A DNA stretch of 64,000 nt from Erigeron canadensis (taxonomy: Eukaryota; Streptophyta; Magnoliopsida; Asterales; Asteraceae): NCBI RefSeq assembly GCF_010389155.1, contig NC_057762.1, positions 6,869,513-6,933,512 on the forward strand, in the 5' to 3' direction. Below, in pieces: positions 36,581 to 49,000 of this stretch. The notes beneath the pieces were generated by a model. The model was not told the DNA's origin and made no database searches. It saw only the letters and a list, made by a program, of their open reading frames with translations. Each line of letters begins with the position of its first letter. Positions within the stretch are counted from its first letter, which is position 1. The translations under genes were made by a program, and so were the position numbers.

Positions 36581-37951
36581 GAGAAAATGTCACAAATAGT
36601 CCCTATAGTTTGTCATATTCGCATTTTGCCCCCTATGTTTTTTTCCATTGCAAATGGTCCTTTGGTTTTTCATTTTCATTGCAACGAGTCCCTGACACTA
36701 ACATCTGTTAGTTTTAACCGTTAAATGACTCACGTGCAATGCACGTGAGGGTATAATCGTCAACTTCGTAACTACAAGGACTATTTGGGATTAAAAAAAA
36801 AACATTTTTCAATTTACACAGTATATGTATATGGATCTGTATTTAGTTTGTTCATATATTTGTATCTATATTATCTGTAAATCATCATTTATTTTCCTCC
36901 ATCCAATTTATTATCTCTCCTTTTTTTTCCATCCTTTCTTCTTTCTTCTTTTTCCGGTTCATCGGAAAAATGCAACATCGTCGGGAAATAACAAAGCATA
37001 TCTGGATCTGAAAAAGCTCTCCGTCTTTGGCTACAGTCTCCGACCACCGGGAAAAAAAGACCCACTAGCCGCTTTGCTTCAAGTCCCCACCGCCGGAAAA
37101 AATCTTACTCAATCTCAAGAAACAGAAATTAGTGAACCCTTTTTTATCTCAAGAAAAATATTACCGGATCTCTTTTCTCTCCACTTCACGTTCACTATAA
37201 TATGGTTGCTCCCGTTTTTTCCAATTCATATTTGAAATAGATAATAGCATATTTGATTTTAGCCTTGCAGGTCCATGTTGAGATGAGTTTTTATATCCCT
37301 TCATTGCAACCGAGCCCACATATAGGACTTTTGGTCCATGATATATATATATATATGGTGGATTGAGTTTTCTTTTATTATATTTGGGAATCTTACAAAT
37401 TTATACTGAGTATTATGTGTGGCAAATAAGACCACCATTATGTTCTAGTAACTATATGATTTGTATAGAATTATCATTATTGTTTTTTTTTACTGATTTG
37501 CATTGAACTTGTTAGACTTGTGGTATACATATGCCTGTTGTACACCAAAAAACCCAGTTTTTGTGATTTTCCAGTTATGGACTATGGTTTGTATAAAGTT
37601 TTAGGTTGAATTTGAATTATCAAAAGTTAAAATTTCGGGTTATGTAATATGGGTTTTGATGATGATTATAAAGATGATGATGATGGAAGATTGATAGAAG
37701 TAAAATGATATCATTAATTAAAAAAATTAATTTTTTTCTATCACAAATAGTCTTTGTGGTTACAAAATTGACAATTATACCCTCACGTGCTATGCACGTG
37801 AGACATTTAACGGCCAAAACTAATAGATGTTAGTGTCAGGGACTCTTTGCAATGAAAATAAAAAACCAAGGGACCATTTGCAATGAAAAAAAAGCACAGG
37901 GGGCAAAATGCGAATATGACAAACCACAAGGACCATTTGTGACATTTTCTC
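36581..37951. mobile_element. Mutator-like element, ~230-bp TIRs, perfect 9-bp TSD
   Basis: Inverted termini start GAGAAAATGTCACAAATAGT at 36581 and end with the inverse at 37951. The 9-mer TATAGTTAA is duplicated exactly (36572-36580 and 37952-37960). Each arm contains paired CACGTG motifs five bases apart (about 36730-36746 and 37784-37800). The terminal 12 bases resemble those of the element at 20673, so the two belong to one subfamily. The interior has a pyrimidine-rich leader-like tract and an open frame of 136 codons (36825-37235) with no recognised domain; its second half (from ~36960) is less AT-rich and could be captured gene sequence. Confidence 0.9.
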
Positions 37952-39692
37952 TATAGTTAATGTGTGTTGATTGGAAGAGATTGTTAGAGTGTGTCAATAT
38001 GTGAAAATGTTTTAGGAAAAACAACTATTTTGAAGGCTAAATAAAAATAAAAAAGACCTTTACCAATGTCCTATGGTCCCTTTTTTTTAAACTCATCCTC
38101 AATTTATATATACGAGAATTGCGATTAAGTTCTCCTAGAGCATTTGTTAATTGTGATTAATGAACCTATAATTTCCATTTATACAAGTACTTTATATTAA
38201 GTGATATCAATTTTGTTTCCAATATCGTATTTTCCCTTTCTTTATTTTTTAGCGTTCATTGAATATGCATGTTAGTATTTTATTTTATTTTGGTCTATCA
38301 ATAGGTTGATTTTTTGCATATCAATATTTCACTAATCTTTAAATATTAAAATCTTTTTCCTATTTAAACATATAAGAAAAAGCATCTTTTATATAGCGTT
38401 TTATAAAGAATAGATAACATAGAATATAATAATATAAATATATCTTTCATATATTAATACGTGGATGAGAAATGACAAAACTCACAAAATCAAGATACGG
38501 GCATAGCAAAGATACGATAATATTAAATAATAAATTAAAAATTATATTTACCAAAATATCAAAAGTTAGTTAGATTTGAGTAATTAAAATTAACAAACTT
38601 AGCATAATATTTTACATATTAGTTACTAGTTCAAAAATATATTGAATAACTACATGAAAAGAATATAAAAATTAGATATTATTAGCTCAACTGTAAACCT
38701 TAACTGTAAACCTCAACATATATATGTTAGCTAATTAATAATTTATATTTATTAAATATCTCATCTTAAAAATTGCATATAACTATACACCCATCAATAT
38801 TGAGGCTTTATGCTTTTATCTGTAGTGTTCTATCTCTATCTCCCCCCCCCCCCTTCTCTATCTCTCTTATATTTCTCTTCACTCTCCTACTTTATCAACC
38901 TGATATATTACCACCACCAAATTCATTGGAGCTGAAAATCGATCCTCGATTCTGATGCAAAAAGTGTACTTCTCCTTCTTGTATTCACTTCATGTTTTAA
39001 AAATCGAAAATATGTACAAAGATCTTGACTTTTACGAGTTTCAAAATCTAAATTGGCTAGGAAACGTCCCCATCTTCACTTGAAACGTCCCTAGTATCTT
39101 CCTGCCGTTGTCTCCGGAATTCGAGATGTCCCCAAGCCATCTCCTAAGTGTTATTGTCCCCGACAAGTACCCGGAACGGATACCCTGACCTTATATTCAT
39201 CCCCGTGCATCTTAGTTATACACTTGTATCATTAGAGTTTCAAAAGACTTTATGTGTATGTGTCATCTATTTCTTAATTGACTTTTTTTACATGTTAATA
39301 ATCATTAAGCAATACATAATCTTTTCACACACACACAAATGGACAAAAAATAACTTCTTGTTAATTAATTCAAAGGACGGTTAAGCAAAAGACATGGCAT
39401 AAAAGCACGAAGTATTAAGAAAATGTATATTTGGTAGAGTAAAAAAATTGGTTTAATTTAAAAAAGGGGGGTGATTTTCTTACTACAATTTCCACTTCTT
39501 ATACTATAAAAAACTTATTTGGACCTTTTTGCCACTAATTTGACAGCATGCTTTCTCTTTCTTCTAACTTTTCTTATAACCTTTTTCTTTTTATCAATGA
39601 AATCACTTTTACGGGCAACTAACAATGGAGAAAGAAAAGCTTTAATGGGTAACAATCGCATTTATAACAATTGACTTCTTAATTAAACACAT
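37952..39692. other. AT-rich intergenic stretch, no gene seen
   Basis: Mostly low-complexity AT sequence with a poly-C run at about 38842-38852. A less AT-rich block at 39060-39190 with repeated GTCCC words may be an old transposon fragment of unknown family. Confidence 0.4.
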
Positions 39693-40030
39693 TTTGCTGC
39701 TAGAATGAGAGAGCATGATGTGACTATTGTCACAACCGCTCTAAATCTTGGAGCTCCGTTCAATAAAATGATCAGCCCTCGAAGGTTTGATTCTGTTATA
39801 CGTAACATTGAATCACGGTTGCCATTTGTTGATAACACTATGGATTTGATTCACACAACGAGATTAATAGGCAGGTAGATTGATTTACAAGTGATGGATT
39901 TTATTTTGTTTGATTGGGATTGGATCTTGAGGCCAGATGTGCCATGGGTTGTTCTGGGTTGCGATTTTTATTTTTTTTGCAATAGGAAGTAATTGGATGA
40001 TTATATGTATATGTTTCTGCACTTTAGTAA
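39693..40030 (+). pseudogene. Decayed fragment of a SAM-dependent methyltransferase-like gene
   Basis: The plus-strand frame from 39693 reads FAARMREHDVTIVTTALNLG, then GAPFNKMI, LPFVDNTMDLIHTTRL, MDFILFDWDWILRP and LDDYMYMFLHF. This order matches plant SAM-dependent methyltransferase-superfamily proteins that share FAARM, LNLGAPFNE, FFDNTMD and LDDYMYMFLQF-type motifs (family recognition from memory). The frame is broken by TAG where Trp is expected in the IDLQ region and by TAA just before LDDYM. The SAM-binding N-terminal half is missing. It is a non-functional fragment, possibly carried in by the adjacent hAT element. Confidence 0.75.
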
Positions 40031-40122
40031 CAAGAATCTCAATGAAGTTGGAATAGCATTTGTTCGCAATATAACCTCAATAATCAAAAGTTTTCAATTT
40101 GGAATCCACTTTTTCTCTAAGT

Positions 40123-40401
40123 GGTAGGATACTTACTATACGAAGAACAAGACTTACGCCGACATCATTAGAGATGTGCATTTGCTTAAAAGATCACTCA
40201 GATGTGGCCGAGCGTATATAAGACACATCCTCTCTTGAAGGTGAACTGGATATTGAGCAAGAACTACACATGGTTGAGGTTGAAGAAGGTATCGCAATAT
40301 CACTTTTGGATGAAGAAAGTGCTCTCGATGAAGCTTCGCACGGTGCTAGTTCCGAAGATGATGATCAACTTGTTGAAGTTTTCGGTGTTGATGATAATTG
40401 A
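40123..40401 (+). pseudogene. C-terminal remnant of a hAT-family transposase
   Basis: The plus frame from 40123 reads GRILTIRRTRLTPTSLEMCI, CLKDHSDVAERI, stop (40219-40221), then DTSSLEGELDIEQELHMVEV and an acidic tail ending at TGA 40399-40401. The R-T-x-L-x-P-x-S-L-E-x-C-x-C-L-K-D-H pattern followed by an acidic tail is typical of the end of plant BED-finger hAT transposases just after the dimerisation domain. The in-frame stop and lack of the upstream domain make it a relic. Confidence 0.7.
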
Positions 40402-40760
40402 AGACTTGAAGACCTTAAATGAAGACTTGAAGATGCATTGAAGATTAGATGAAGATTTGAAGACTTTTGTTAGCAAAGAGTCAAATATCTTTATTTTTAT
40501 TATTGAAGACTTGAAGACGTTTATTAAGTATTTAAAGACTTATATTCAAGTATGTTAATGAAGACTTTTATTATGAAGTATTTGAATGTGTACTACAACT
40601 TTGAGGACTTGAAGAATGAAGACTACTTGAAGACTTGAAGACCCAAAGTTGAAGAACTTCTATCAGTGAAGACATGTAATAACGAAGTCGTTTATTTTGA
40701 GTGTTTAATGTCGAACTCATTTGAAGTTTGAAGATTTTTTATTTTGTGTTTGAAGACTTT
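40384..40760. repeat. Dispersed GAAGACTTGAAGA repeats downstream of hAT remnant
   Basis: About a dozen copies or partial copies of GAAGACTTGAAGA and related GAAGACTTTTATTA words follow the transposase relic. They may be subterminal repeats of the hAT element, which often cluster near its ends. Confidence 0.7.
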
Positions 40761-40829
40761 TTATTAAGTATTTGAATTTGTACTAAAACTTTGATCTATA
40801 ATAAAAAGTATGGTTTTTAAGAAAAAAGA

Positions 40830-41045
40830 GACTATAATTCAAGTGAGGCAATTCCTAACCGGTTACCAACCCTACCCGATTCGGACCCGACCCAAACCAG
40901 GTTGGATTGGGTTGGGTTTCCTTCCTCACAAAATTGGGTGAACCCGACCCGGTTTGGGGTCAAACCCGGTTGGAAAATGGTCAACACTAACCGATTTGGT
41001 TCCAACCCGAACCGGTCTTGGCTCTAACCGATCAATGTACACGAC
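40830..41045. repeat. CCGGTT / ACCCGACCC-rich tract, probable hAT subterminal region
   Basis: Repeated words such as AACCGGTT, ACCCGACCC and GGTTGGGTT occur on both strands, resembling the subterminal region of the MITE at 9865-10611. A matching TIR and 8-bp duplication could not be fixed, so the element end is unresolved. Confidence 0.5.
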
Positions 41046-41210
41046 TAATTGAAAGCATGATAGTTTTGATAATCGACTCAAATTGAAGATTTTTTCATTA
41101 TTATTATTTTTCAGACGCCTAGCAAGGGATCAAACCCACATTTGAAAATCTGTTTAAGTTTTTGTATTTTCCATTTCTTAATGATCATTTGTCTCTATAT
41201 ATAGAATAAA

Positions 41211-42606
41211 TAGTTAATTGCAAGATTAGTCTCTGTGGTCTACGCACTTTAGCAAATGGGGTTCCCTTTTTGAGTATCGTGGTAATGTGGGTCCCTATTT
41301 TGAGAATTTTTTGCAAATTGGTCCCTTTTTAACGGAACCTTTAGCAGATGCCGTCAAGTCTTCACTTGGTCAATACGTGCAGGGGCAATATTGTCTTTTC
41401 ATACAACACATAAGGGACCCCCATTGCCAGTGAACTTCAAAAAAGGACCCCCGTTGCTAAAATAAAAAAAACCACAAGGACCAATATTGCAATTAACACA
41501 TTGAAAACTTTATTAAATAAATAAAAGATTGCAATATAAGATTTTAATTTTTCTTTAGAAAACTAATTCGTATATAAGCTTTTATTATTATTTAAGATTA
41601 AGAACTAAGATATTCTACATTATTAATTAGATGTTGGGATTTTATTAACTATACAACTCTTTGTATCGGAAATGGATGTTCACAATTTGAAAAGACTTCA
41701 AATTAGTTATTCAAAACTTAGGATTTATAATGTAAATAATTAAAAAAAAATCAATTTAATTAATCTTAGACGAACTCAACTTCACTTGTAAAGGGTTGCC
41801 AAAATTTGAAAACCCTAATTATATGTGAAAGTCGAATTCGGCTTCCCTTGTGAAGGGAGGTCGAATTCCATAACCTAATTTAACTAAAAAACGTTTGATT
41901 AAAAACCCTTTAATAAAACATGAACATCCTTAAATAATTACGATTAATTAATTAAGCAAGTAAATTAATCTAATTTAATTCACTTATGCAATAATTAATT
42001 AACCTAACTAATTATATATGTGAAATAAGTTAATAAAACAATTAACTAATTAATTCCCTAATAACGATCTATCATGCATGCAATATAACCAACTAATAAA
42101 TAAATAAATAAACAACGAAAGAAGACTAACCTCTTTGTAGAAACCCGGAGACAAGAACTCCGTTACGTACTAAAGCCCAAAGTAGGAACTCTTTTGAAGA
42201 CTCGTACACACGAACGGATCTTCAACACTTAGTTAAGTGCTAGCTATAACTTTGCGTTATAACAAAATCCACCATAAGAATAACTAGATGGAGCTTAGTC
42301 GAAACCCTAACCAAAAATGGGTTAGGAATTTCGACCCTAGCTCCTTGTGGAGAGAATTATTGAATTGAATAAAACCCTTAAGAAAGTCCTCTATTTATAA
42401 GTAAAAAAACCCTTGGAGGTTTCCTAGTTCTAATCAATGTGGGACAAGAAAAACCCAAGGGATTTGCTTTCCTTTTCTCTTGTGCGTGACTGACCTCATG
42501 GGGTATACATGGGTCAATCTATTTTGACCCCCATTGCAACAATACTTGAAAAGAGACCTCATTGTTAAAATGTACAAACCACAGGGACCAATCTTGTAAT
42601 TAACTC
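41211..42606. mobile_element. Mutator-like element, perfect 9-bp TSD, with extra inverted arm
   Basis: Termini are TAGTTAATTGCAAGATTAGT at 41211 and the inverse of GAGTTAATTACAAGATTGGT at 42606. The 9-mer TAGAATAAA is duplicated exactly at 41202-41210 and 42607-42615. The ends resemble those of the element at 4601 (GAGTTAATTACA). A third arm at about 41400-41497 is also inverted relative to the left end (...CCAATATTGCAATTAAC), so the left 290 bp alone form a complete foldback. The interior (41500-42430) has two copies of a TTCACTTGTAAAGGG-like segment and no recognised coding sequence. Confidence 0.85.
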
Positions 42607-42615
42607 TAGAATAAA

Positions 42616-43028
42616 TTAATATAATACACATTCTCATTCAACACACTTAACAAAAACGTCATGCTAGTTGTCCTGAATACTGAAGTAACAAGCCAAGAGT
42701 TAAATTTGATAAAAATGAATATTGATTCAACTATAACGTACAAGTACTTGTATTCAATGCTACACGTAATGAAGATATTTCTGTTAAACTAACTTACAAA
42801 ATATGCTTTCATTATACACTATTGGCGTGCCCTCTAAAAAAAGGAAAGAGGGTTATTACAACTAATGACTCGTGTAATTAGCTGGGAATATATGGTGAAT
42901 ACAACTAATTTAGGCGCGACCATCAAAGGCATTGTTTTGATCGGAACAGAGCCCACAAATATGCCAAATCTTCTATCGGAAACGACCATGGATCAATGAT
43001 GTATGAGCCTTGATCTGGCAGAACAAGT
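42616..43028. other. 3' flank of RST1
   Basis: AT-rich sequence between the Mutator-like element and the RST1 stop codon; the RST1 3'UTR must lie here. No other feature seen. Confidence 0.5.
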
Positions 43029-46000
43029 TCAGGGGATGGTCATGTTAGCAAGCATTAACTGCTGCTCAGGAGACAGATGATCTTGTAAAGCAACACAAGT
43101 CTGATGCATCACTTTTAACAGAAACACACCCCTCTCTCTGTCGGGTTCATCAATAGATTGTTGGGTTGAAAAGTCTGCTTCATTGGATACCCAGCTATAA
43201 ATACGCTTAGTTGAAGTCCACATAATTGAAGCCACTGATTCAGCTACTATCCCCCAGGGACTGTTATCGAGTAGTAGGGAAGTAAGGGTTACAGGCAGGT
43301 CACTCAACACAGTACGAGGGTTCACAGTCAGAAGAGGCATATACTTGGACATGCTACCACACAGCAAACCAATAAACTGTATAGCCTGCAAAATAACATG
43401 GATGAATACTGGAGCTCAGAGCATAAACAACATGGATGAAATCAGCGGTACCAAACAGACCCCATACGAACAAGTTTGACCTGGGATATAAAGTGATTAG
43501 ACTTAAAAGAGATTAGGTCTTAAGGATTGACTGACTGAGCACGTTAAATAGGGTAAAAGTCCGTCGATTATAGTTATGTCTTACGTTTGATCTCTAAAAG
43601 TTTTCCAACGAATAAAACCTTCTAAAAACAGAAATTCAAATTTAAATTACCATTATTGTAATAATATACAGGTTTGTTATCATTAGACCACATTAATTGT
43701 TTTATCATAAATTTTTTAAAAATACTAGTTATTTTAGTTAGCAGGTTGCTCCCTAGTACACTTGACCTTCACATACCCATTTTGGCACCATCAATTATAT
43801 TATATGTAAGAACCAAGAGAAAAGGAAAAACTAATGCTCGCTTGAAAGAATAATGAATTCTCTAATGTCTATAAGACCTTTGAAGCAGTATGATCAATTA
43901 AAATCTACACTCAATGAGTTCCTGAACATAATCCTAAACTTAGTGGGACCACTGAAAAAATAGAAATAAGAAGTCTCAGTGATTAATTTCTATTATTTTC
44001 CTTGTGTAATCAAAGTTCTTATAATTAGGGAACTAGTACTTACTGTTGTAGGGTAACTTGTGACACAGCTAATTTCTGCTGCATCAACAAGCCATGGCCG
44101 TTTAATACTTCCTTCAACATGCTGCAAAGCCATCACAACTTCCACCAGAACTTCCCATATAGCTGCAATATTAAGCAAGGATTACACGTCCAAGAATGAC
44201 ATTGAGGAAGAACTTTTAAAATCATAATAGAGTTGGAAACTTGTAAGCTATTTAATTAAATATTTGTTGGGAATCATATTGACAGATAAACAGTAAACTT
44301 TACCAACATAGTAAAAAACTGAAATGAGTCAAACACTTTGTGTGGGGAGATTCAACAAGGTATTCTAAAACTATATTCACACAATTAGGTATAGGTACAC
44401 TCAGACATACATACAGATACACGTCAAATTGGTAGAATGGTAGGTATTAGCAAACTGACCATCAGATCTGGTGTTCAATATGTAAGGTTTCAGTTGTGAC
44501 AGCTCATTCAATGGAATGGATCCAATCTCCACCAGCCTCGCTTTAGCAATCATCTTTTTCTTTGTTTCAGAATTAAGATGGCTTTCCTGACTGAAACTCA
44601 TCTCCTCAATCTGCAGAACGGTAACGATTAGTGGACAAGCATAGGATCAAACCATCACATGGGTATATAAGTCAATTAGGGGTATAGTTGCCTATAACGG
44701 GTCAAATGGGTGAACCTCTGAACATTAGCAATTATGGAACAGGATTGAATGGTTTGGAAGCCACTCAAAGTGTATTCAAAATCCATAAGCCTCCTGAGCC
44801 ATCAAAACGTTCCCAGGCATAAAGGTTGATCCTCTCGTCCTGATATATTTAGTTTAGAAAATAGATATATATTGGCAAAGTCACACACCCAATACAGCCT
44901 GAACCACCCATTTCACCCCCCTCTGCATGTGATTTTCAAAACACTAGATTTATAACTAATAGAGAGGTGATACTTCCTACAGAAAGTGCACCATTGCTCT
45001 AACTGATACTGCACTAAACCGCCATTGTTTGTCAATATAAGAAATAAACTGAGCTTCCCTCCCAACATTGCAAAACTAAACTTTTTGACCAAAAATAAAT
45101 ACCTGTAGACAATGTGATAACCATACATGACGAGCCTTCCCAAGACATCTTACTGCCTTGGACCACTCCTCCCCTTCATAACTCAACTCTAAAGACCTTA
45201 ACCTTGAACCTTTTGGCAATAGAGAAAAGAGAACCTCCATAAAATTCTCAAGGCTAGGCAAAAGATCCTCAGACACAAGAGAGGCTTCCTCAAAACACAG
45301 ATGAACACCCTTCCAGCATGAAATTCTTAGCAGGCTTTTCTGCTCTGGATTATAAATGTGATCAGATGAAGATGGTGACTGTATAAAGGTGGTAAGATCA
45401 CTAAATAGCTTTTCAAGCCTAGATCCTGAAAATATCTTTAATGTATGGGGCATATGAGAAAGTATGCACAACTGCAAATTCATTTGAAGCATCTTAAACC
45501 TCGAGAGGTCAAAGAGCTCATCAAGGAAGGTGAGCAAAGCATTAAAATTGCTGCCATGAACCAAAGAGAACACTAAACAGGCTTCCCTCAGTTTTCCTCT
45601 CTTAAAAGCAGGATCTCCTTGTAATATATCAGCATCCTCATATCTCATGCACCTTCTAATGATTGGCCCCCAATCGAGCTGTGGGAGCCTTGGAGCATTA
45701 GTAAGGCATCGCAAAACAGTGGCAACTGTACTGATGTGTGGACTGGTAACAGCCTGAAAATGAACAATTGATGAAAGGACAAGTAAAACATCAGTTAGAA
45801 GATGTTACTGAACTATTATAATTGACGTTTTTAAGTATTCATATGTGCCCAAACATTAATCTATCCCATGCACGGATATATGTCAACTCGGTAAAATAGT
45901 CTTGAATAGGTAGTTTGGGCGAGCAGAATGGGTACCTTGATGCTGTCGAAGCAAATTACTTCACTAGCCTCGATAAGAATACTAGTTATGTGGAATGGTT

Positions 46001-49000
46001 TGGATGTACATCTTAAAAGTGATAATGCAATACTTATTAGGAATCAGATATTATAAGCAACTATACTTAATCAGACCGGGGGAGCTACTGTTTATATGCA
46101 AAATTCTGAATTAATAGCTTAATTAACCAAAATAGACATTTTTGTAAGATTAAAAGAGAAGTAAAAAAGAGACATCTCGATAAATGGTGCTAAAAGTCGC
46201 AAATTAGGTCAAAGAAAGTAAGAGACGTCTAGATAAATGGTGATGAAAGTCTCAAATTAGGTCAACAAATGTAAGAAACATCTAATGGTGATTATAAAAA
46301 AAATCTACTTTAACCTTAGTTAATCATTCACACTACAGGTAGTATACCTAATCAGATAATCAGAAGCAAAATTTAGTTTTCGAATCAAGTTGCAATCATA
46401 AAATAATCAGTTCCATAAAGCATATCCAAACACCCACGTGAATGAATATCAAGTTCCAAAACAGTTGTAGGTTAAGTACTATAAAATAGAGCAAAAAAGG
46501 TTTAGAGCGTGATAACCTATACAAGAGTGTTTAGCTCATTCTTATTATATCATTATGGGATTTTATCTTCGCTTACTAGGCCATGAATCCATGAAATGAT
46601 AAATACACCAAGAAACAAGTGCTTGACAGTATAACAGTCTTCGGTTACGCACCCCAGAGTAATTTAGGTTCATTAGCCATATGCTGAGTTTCATGACTAC
46701 GTTATCATTGGGGAAACTTTGGGATGCAGAATTTGGTTTTGCACCGTCCACTTTGTGAAGATCACTGGACCAGATGTAATGTCTAAGAAATGAAACTGCC
46801 CAAGCTGCAAAGTGTTGCAGTTGGTGGTCATCAGAATGTTGAGCAACAAGAAAGATATCTTGTATCAAAGACGTCAAACGAAGCTCCATATCAGCATTTG
46901 AGAATAAAGGACCACAAATATAAGAGGATTCCTGTTGGGAGACAATGTAGAGTTCGGTTATAACAGAATTATATATATGCTATTCAGCTATCAACACTAG
47001 ATAACCAATGAAAGTGCTGATTTACAAGAGCAGAGTGAAGGATCAAACTGATTATAAAATAAATTAGAAGGTATTATGCATTAAAATACACTTTGGGCAA
47101 CTTTAGTCTCATAGTTTATTAAACTAATGTTTTCAATTTCACCAAATTGACCCTTCAAAGATAAACAAAGCCTGATTTAGTCATTCATCAGTAAAAAGAC
47201 TGAAACTGACAGCCCTGATTTACCTTCTGTTCGGGACCAGATCGAGAAAAGGGAAGGGGACAGCGCAGAAACATGGTCCCAGCCCCTGCTCCTAATGCAT
47301 TTATAACTCCAAGCATTGCACCTAAATGCACAAGAGGAGGTTGAGGATAAGAATAGATCTCTTTGAACATATCTAGTAATTCTTTTACACACTTGGCATC
47401 CAATGAATGGACCCCTTCATTCAAGATGCATCCAAGATAACTTCCTGCCCCGACACAAGATGCCATCAACAAATTCTGGCGAAAAGGCACGGAACTTTTT
47501 GTAGATAATAATTCGCTGATTAGCTCTTTATAGCCACCCACAAGGTAATTCAGCTTAACATTGTCAATTAGTTCTACCTTCTGGGTAAAAGACACTACAA
47601 TTGGAATCGCAAGACAAGCTCCCAAGGATAGAATTGGCTCCAATGGATTTTCATGAGGAATCCATGATATAATCAAATTTTGTATTTTCTTAACAGCATC
47701 TGTATATCCAGATCTGTATACTGCAGTAACAGAACTTCCTAAACCAATGACAAGTCCTGCAACACCCCATATATCTTCTTCTATATTATCAGAACTTTTA
47801 TTTAAAAAACTTGAAGTAATGTCTGGATCAGTAGTATTTGGTAGTTGTGGGAAGTATTCAGATAGGGCTTCGAGAGTTGTAGTTGAAGATAGAGTGTGTT
47901 GATCTATTAACCGACATATGGTCCTAATAATCTTTCCAAGTAAGTCACTTTCCTGGAACTCGTGAAGTTCTTTGTCCCGATGGGAATTAGCTCCGGCTTG
48001 AAAATGTGTAAGAAGATCCTGACATGAATAACCTAAAGCCAATCCACAAGCCCCTCTTACGAGTGTGCTTTTGCTGGTACATGCAACCTTTAAAGAAAAA
48101 AGGGTCAGAATTGTAGCCAATGCATGCTGTGCTCTCACATACAAGTGTTTGTAACATATTATTCTAAAGTTTATTTGTAACAAATAAAGAATTTGCGATG
48201 GAAAACTTACTTGACTAAATGTGAGTTTTAGCTCAACAAAATTAGTTTCATAAAATCAACCTTTTCAAACAGACAATGAGTATATGTAAGCCGAAAGACA
48301 TAACAAGAAAGAGGACCTTCACCTTTTACCAGATTTTGGATGGAGTAACTTCATTGACAAAATGATATACCAACACCAGTGTTTGCAATAAATGTGTGCA
48401 TGCAATAACTCACATTTTTAATTTGTGGTTCAGTAGCTGACTAGTGACTAGCTGCTTGTTATCCAAGTAAGAAAAGAGCTCATTATTGGTGCGTGTGTGT
48501 GTATTTAATGGGTGCATGGGTTGATAGGAGGAGGATGCATTAGATATGTAAATAGGATGATATGCAAACATGATACAGTACTTAGTAAATAGTTATTCAT
48601 GTCGATGAAGTTAAAGGTTTACTATAGTCTAAACTATGAGAATGGATATTTGGCCTACATGTTATGCGTAGAGGTGGTAGATGGCAGGTTGCATATTGAT
48701 TCAAATCAAACAGGTCTTTTTCATATGGGTCGAGATATGTCATGCCTGTTGACCCATAAACACTTTCTGTCCAGTTGTTAATCAAGAGCTTTGAATAATA
48801 ACAATTAGAATATGCATACAGCATACATTAAAAACAGAGTTTCGGTGACTCTCAACCTGTTCCCCATTTAGCTGAGGTTTTTTACTAAACCCATTTGACC
48901 TGTTTTAGATCAAACAAAATTCAATCTACCTACTCATAAGTAAACGGGAAGAATTGCCACCTCAAGTAAGAGGTCATCTGAAATTCAGTTAGATCTAAGA

